Assembly (NCBI RefSeq): GCF_035582795.1
Contig: NC_134370.1
Coordinates: forward strand, 37,621,501 to 37,685,500
DNA length: 64,000 nucleotides
DNA from: Mycteria americana
Taxonomy: Eukaryota; Chordata; Aves; Ciconiiformes; Ciconiidae
Direction of reading: 5' to 3'
In this document: one piece after another, positions 58,601 to 64,000 of the stretch
How the letters are laid out: every line of letters begins with the position of its first letter
Position numbering within the stretch: the first letter of the stretch is position 1
Position numbers and translations under genes: made by a program
The notes under the pieces: generated by a model
Told to the model about the DNA's origin: nothing
The model's database searches: none
The model's input: the letters and a program-made list of their open reading frames with translations, nothing else

Positions 58601-61600
58601 TGGAGGGGGGGCAGACTTCGGTATGCTGGGGTCATTAATCCTTGAGTGTGTTTTACCCTTATTCCTGTGGGGCTTGTGTTGGTTCATCCTGCGGAGCATC
58701 CTGGAAGGCTGCTCTTTTCTCACCGACCTTTAGTGGGAGGAGACAATACCGTGGCATTTCTGTAGTTCTTGCAATTTTCTGTGTGGTTTTGACATGGTTA
58801 ATTAGGATTGCTCTCTGTTGAAGGTGATTATAGGAGATACCAAGTTCTAATTACCGAGCATAACGCAGGTAAGTGATAAGTGAGCAGTGTAGGCTTTGCT
58901 TCGTGTCAGCTTAGATGTCTGCTTTAACGTTTTGATGTGAACCACTTGTGCTTTAACTTTCCCAAAACTAAAGGATCAGAAGCACTAGCAGCCAAACCAG
59001 GAATGCTGCTAACAAAGACAAAGTAGAAGATGCTGAAGTGAAGACTTACAGCTGTTCAACCCTGTAGTAACTACTAGGTACTTGGTGAAGTGCAAACAAA
59101 TCCCTTTTCAGTTGGATTTCCAGAGGTTAGTAGGGATTTTCATAGCTGTCATTATTTCAGAGGTTTATTGTTATTTTTCCCTGAGTGTAGCTCTGTAATC
59201 CTCTCTGTCCAGGGATTAATTATATTTTAAGTTAGTAGTGCATTTTACCTCAGGCAGGTAATAATAATAAGATCACAAATAATAATAATAAATTAGATCA
59301 CAAATAAATAATTAGATCACAGAACTTTTTTGTGGAAGCTAACTAGCAGTTCTTTGAGTAAAAGTGCAGTTTTGAACTCTTTCTTGAAGCCAGAAATTTG
59401 GCAACTTTTGGAAGACTTGAGGAATTCTTAATGTTCTGTTTCAAAATTTTTAACATGAAAATTTCTGATGTCTAGCCTGTGTTGTCCTTGGCCAGCTCAA
59501 CATCTTTATGCTTCTCTTAACACTGGCTTTAGCTTAAATCACATAGATATTTTTTTTTCCTGGTATTTACCCTTCTTCCCAATAATTTGTAGAGAATAGC
59601 CACTCCCTGTTGCAGCCCCATTTTCTGACTAGAAAATTGATCTCTTCATGCAGTCTCATTTCTCGGGCACTCTGGCAACTTTACTAAACTCCAGTAGCAT
59701 CTGCTCCAGCGCGAGTTCATCTTCCCTGATCACAAATAGCCTGCTGACCTCTTAAACTATTTATTAATCTAAGTGAGGTGTTATAAGGAAAAATGGTGTT
59801 TTACTTACTGGTGTCCATCTAAAAAGCAGTAATACCTCTAGGTATGTTGGGAACGGTTCTCTCTTACTACAGTTAAGTTTTATATCACCGGTGAATATTG
59901 ATATGTTACTTGCCAATCTCCTGGGGATGATTTAGAGTCCTTAACTCCTTTGTTTTTTACCTCCTTGCTTCCCAGTAACTTCTTTTCTGATGCATAGCAT
60001 GGCTGGTTGAATCCAAATGTAAATTACTTTGGTAAATGAATTAGATAATTTCCCCTATCATCTTGTCTCTTACTGCAGTAACACCCAAAGGGGTTTCTAA
60101 CAAGTTAGAGTTCTCTCACAGTTTCTTTAATCAAATGCCTTTGAAGAAGCTTCTCTTTGTGAGTTTCACTTTTTCAGATAACTGATGTTGAAGTGACGTT
60201 TTCATGGTTTTACTTCCATTTCTGGAAGCTTAACTGAAACAAATTTGCAATTTGAGTGTCTTTATTTAGGTATTTTTCTGTTTAAAATTGATGTATTCTG
60301 TGCCTTCTCTTCCCTCAGTCATCATAATGACCATTTTCTGCTCTGGAAGACTTTTCTCCCATTCCTTATATATATTTTGCTCTAGAAAAGCAAGTGACAA
60401 GTTAGACAATTAAAATGCAAGGGACAAAGGTTTCTTGGGTTTTGTTTTTTAAAGGAATTGACAATATTTAAAAATGAAGCTATCGGTATCACATTTGCTG
60501 TCTTTATTTTACATAGAGATTTGACTGCTTTTTTTAATCCACCTGCTCTCATGTTATTGTTTGCAATTAATGTGGAATTCAAGCCACTTTGGTTTCTCAC
60601 GCTTCGTGACTAAAGGCTGGGATGTTGGGAACCAAGCAATGTCCTAAGTGGTTCTTAGGAAACATTTCCTGCAGCGTGTAGCAATAGCAGTGTCTGCAAA
60701 CTCCAGCAGTGTTTGGTGAATTTTCAGATATCTGGGGCCACCAGTTGTCAGTGATGGAAATCACTTGGCCTACAGTATCTTTATCATTGGCCATGGTACG
60801 TGAAAAGTGTTGAGACTGAGTTTTCAGGGCATGAGTTTTTTCCTTTTTAATCCACAACCACTTGTTTGCTGGACAATAAGTGAGAAGCAATGGGCATGCA
60901 GCACTGCAGCACTAATTTTTGCCAAGTCACATTTCAGTGAATAATTATACTAGGGTCTTGGCATACTCCAGTCCCTGTTGCATGCTGGTTTTAAAGCCAT
61001 CGGCACTCAGAAGTCCTCCTCACTGCTGTATCTCAAGGAGCTTTCCTGGCTGTTGCTCATCATCAGAAGACACTGTGGTCCCACAGATCTTTGTGTTACT
61101 CTTTATCCCAGCAGTTCAAATTAGGTTTGTTTTACAGAAACATACTGGGGAGCTGGACATTCTGACTTTAAGGAATAGCCTACACCTTGACTGATGTCAG
61201 CCACCGGAAGATTAATCAAATAAAGGGAAAATCCAGTCCCAAAAGCTTATAAAGAATCACAAACTGTCCTGCTGTATTTATTCCCAGGTAAAACCCAAAA
61301 TGTCTTTCTCTTCCCTTCTGATGGGGATCCCAGCTCTGGTTTGCATGGTACACCCAGGACTGGGTAGGAGCTGTTATATTCTCCTCCTTGGGGGATGGAG
61401 GGGAAGAAGAAGGGAAAATCACGGCAATTCAAATCTCCCTCAGAGGGTGAAGTAGGGGCTAGTTTAAAAAAAAATTTCCTCTTGATCTGATAACTGAGCA
61501 GTCTCTGTCGAAATGCTAACATCTCTCTGTTGGACCATCTCCTGTGCTTAGCTGAGTTGTTCAGTCAATTGTTCGCCAAACGAGGAGCAAACTGCTCCCT

Positions 61601-64000
61601 CCCACCTTTCCTGTACAGCCACGGGGGATGCAGGCAGGGCAGGTGCTGGAAGAGGAGTAGGGGGCTCTCAACTGAGATTAGATACAATTGGAAACACTCA
61701 ATTTGACAGCACTGACCTCCAGAGCCTTTGAAGAGAGAAACTGGGGTGATAGTCCAGGAGAACGCATCTCAGTAGCTGCTTGCTTGTTGTCCTTGGTCGT
61801 AACGACCTCGTTTCTGCTGTCCCAGCCTGCCTTCTCTCTTGACAGCAGCATTTTCCATGTGCCTGAACTGCCTGACTCCCTTTTTGTGGTTCCTATCGGG
61901 CAGAAGCGAACAACAGAAAATCGAAACATTTTTCCTTAGCCTTTAGAGGCTGAATTTGCTGCCGGTTCAGCATCTTTGTTGCAGGGCTACAAATTATTCA
62001 GAAGGAAAGCTAAGAAAGCCCTGCACTTTCCAGTTAGGCTGAGGCTGGGATTGGCATGCAGACACTGACTTTTCTGTGGTCACGTAATGTGTTGATCACG
62101 TCTCTTAATGAGAGGTCTGCTCGTTGGGCTCTGCTGAGCCTTTAACTGCAAGCTGCAAATTTATCTCACTTGGAAAATATCCTATTGAAGACTGACATTG
62201 AAAGGACAGTACACTTTTCTGTGAAGTGTTAAGTTGTATCCGTTTTTGCTGGAGGTATTGACCGAACTGGAATGAGATCAGACAAGGAATTGTTTTGTGT
62301 TCTTGTTGTTTGTGCATTTGATGGAGTCATCTGATAGGTCTAGCTCCTCAATTCTTTCCCCTGTGTGAGTCTCTCCCAGAGAAGCACTCAGAAAAGGAGC
62401 TAAAAAATGGGCAGAGATGGTCTCTGAAGCTTCTTAGTTTGGGGGGGTGTTAATGCTAATTTGATATTCAGACAGAATCCCTGTGATAGGAGAGGGGTGG
62501 AATTGAATCTCCTGAAAAAGATTCAGCAACCGCTTGAGTAAGGAGTAAAACTTCCATTGTATTTATGGGCTGTAATTACCTTCGGGGCAGGGGGCAGTTT
62601 TGGGGAACTATATTTGTTCCTGTGTGATGACTCCCAAGTGTAACTTATTTAGTGACCTCTGCAGTGCTGACACGTGGCTCTGCAGGCACTGGCCGCCTCG
62701 CTGTGGAGGTCCTCACATGCTGAGCTTCTCTGCATGTTTGTGCTAGCTTTCAGCAACAGTTTTGAAGTGCCACCTGTGGAACCGGTACACCTGGAGTCCA
62801 TCTATAACTGCGTACTTCAGTATTCTCTACTTCCTAGCAATTCTCGACCTTGCTTAAAATGAGAGACTAATTATTTTCCGAAATGGACCCGGCAAGCTTT
62901 TATTTTCATTAAATTTGTTCACAGCAATTAATGTCAGTATCAGCATCGTTCTGCTGCGTGCCTAATGGAGCTACAGATCACATTATGGCCTTGTGAATAG
63001 CTGATTCCTGTTTTGCCTACAAAAGGTCATGACTCTGGAGTGGATGTCGTTTGTCAGGCACTCTGTAGTTACGCACAGGAACACACAATCTTAATGAGGA
63101 TGGCAGCTCAGCAAGAGGCTGGGGATGTGCTTCATGGGATTCCTTTCTTTTGGAGTTCCTTTCTTCCAGTGTCTTTCATCCTGCCTCACAAACAGGGATG
63201 TAGGTTTGCAAGTCAAAGGAGAATAATTTTGTACTTCAATGGTGCTGGCTTCTGTGAAGTGTAACTCACAGTATGTGGTCATACTTTGTATTGGACTGTT
63301 TAGGATTATTTCGAGTTCTGTTCCTTTTTATTTTCTTCAGGCCTGAAAAGAGTGGATGACCTAAAATGGTACTTTATTTTGCATTGCTGTGTATAGGCTG
63401 CCAGAACATGAAGAACAGTTTAATTGAGTTTTTAACTGTTTTATTCTCAAACATTACTTTTAAAGTTATTTTCAGTAAGGTATCTGATTCAGAACTTACT
63501 AACTTGCATATTCTGTTGTAATTGGGTTTTCCTGGTTATCATAGTTGTTCCAGTGGTGAGTCTGTCGATATATTTTCAGGAGGAAAAAAGGAAGAAAACA
63601 TTTGTGCTCCTCAAAGGACAACTTTTTATCACCTTGCTATTATTTGCTTACTAATTTAATTCTCTCTGTGTAGTGGCTATGTAAACCTTGCATTATTTCA
63701 TAACGTTTAGCACTTAATTTTAGCTGGCATTCAGCCTTTACCACTGACTTCAGATGAGATTATACCCCTGCATGTCTCATGCATTTCCATATCAAATTCT
63801 TACTAAGGTATTAATCCTGTATTATAAAAGCCTTTTCTCAGTTGAATATGTATTGCACTAAACCCAAATGCTATATTTGAACTACTGATTGAACTCACAA
63901 CAGCAAGGTACAAGGTACTGTAATGTTCTTCAAAATCCTGATGCATTTACCAGATCTGCTCAGATTGAATTACCTGAAAGGTGTAATCTGCAATAGCATT
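58601..64000. other. Intergenic DNA to the window end
   Basis: No exon is recognisable. By mammalian gene order STOX1 would lie further right, but I find no winged-helix coding sequence. A small AATAATAATAA(A)TTAGATCAC tandem repeat lies at 59259-59321, and candidate regulatory stretches lie at 58790-58880 and 62860-63010. Confidence 0.55.
59259..59321. repeat. ATA-rich tandem repeat
   Basis: Three imperfect units of (AAT)n followed by (A)GATCACA in 63 bp. It is a simple local repeat. Confidence 0.75.

Noticed and set aside
50476..64000. Expectation of STOX1 exons downstream by mammalian synteny
   Set aside because: No frame resembles the winged-helix or other STOX1 sequence, so the gene probably starts beyond the window.

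Overview
The window is avian nuclear DNA. It is AT-rich and intron-dense, with a minus-strand CR1 LINE fragment, a lysine-primed endogenous retrovirus (ERVK type) whose LTR looks like those common in bird genomes, and one complete spliced gene. No bacterial or viral gene layout is present. I identify the gene by protein similarity as CCAR1 (CARP-1, cell division cycle and apoptosis regulator 1), on the plus strand.

Layout. 1-8.1 kb: AT-rich non-coding sequence with candidate polyadenylation signals. It could be the 3' UTR tail or downstream flank of the upstream gene (TET1 by synteny with mammals), but no coding exon is visible. 8.1-21 kb: intergenic, holding the CR1 fragment (14.24-14.48 kb) and a compact two-LTR ERV (15.23-17.82 kb, minus strand, LTRs identical by eye, no gag/pol/env, internal 49-bp and 166-bp repeats). 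21.06-21.96 kb: CpG island with two YY1 motifs and the untranslated first exon. 22.35-50.47 kb: CCAR1, with 24 coding exons whose phases join without a break into 1149 codons plus a stop, closely matching the roughly 1150-residue human protein. The box C/D snoRNA SNORD98 lies in the intron between exons 12 and 13. 50.5-64 kb: intergenic with no recognisable exon. STOX1 would be expected next by synteny but is not visible. A few stretches read like conserved non-coding DNA.

CCAR1 is a nuclear transcription and splicing coactivator: a Q-rich N-terminus, an S1-like fold, an RS/RE-type arginine-rich segment, the DBC1-type inactive Nudix domain, a SAP domain, a charged K/E/D stretch, a degenerate EF-hand-like helix pair and a C-terminal coiled coil. 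Its host intron makes a guide for 2'-O-methylation of 18S rRNA. The points most worth a second look are an apparent GC (not GT) splice donor after exon 14, a possible in-frame 27-codon extension of exon 9 through a second good donor, a 5' UTR acceptor choice that sets the size of an upstream ORF, and the young coding-empty ERV.
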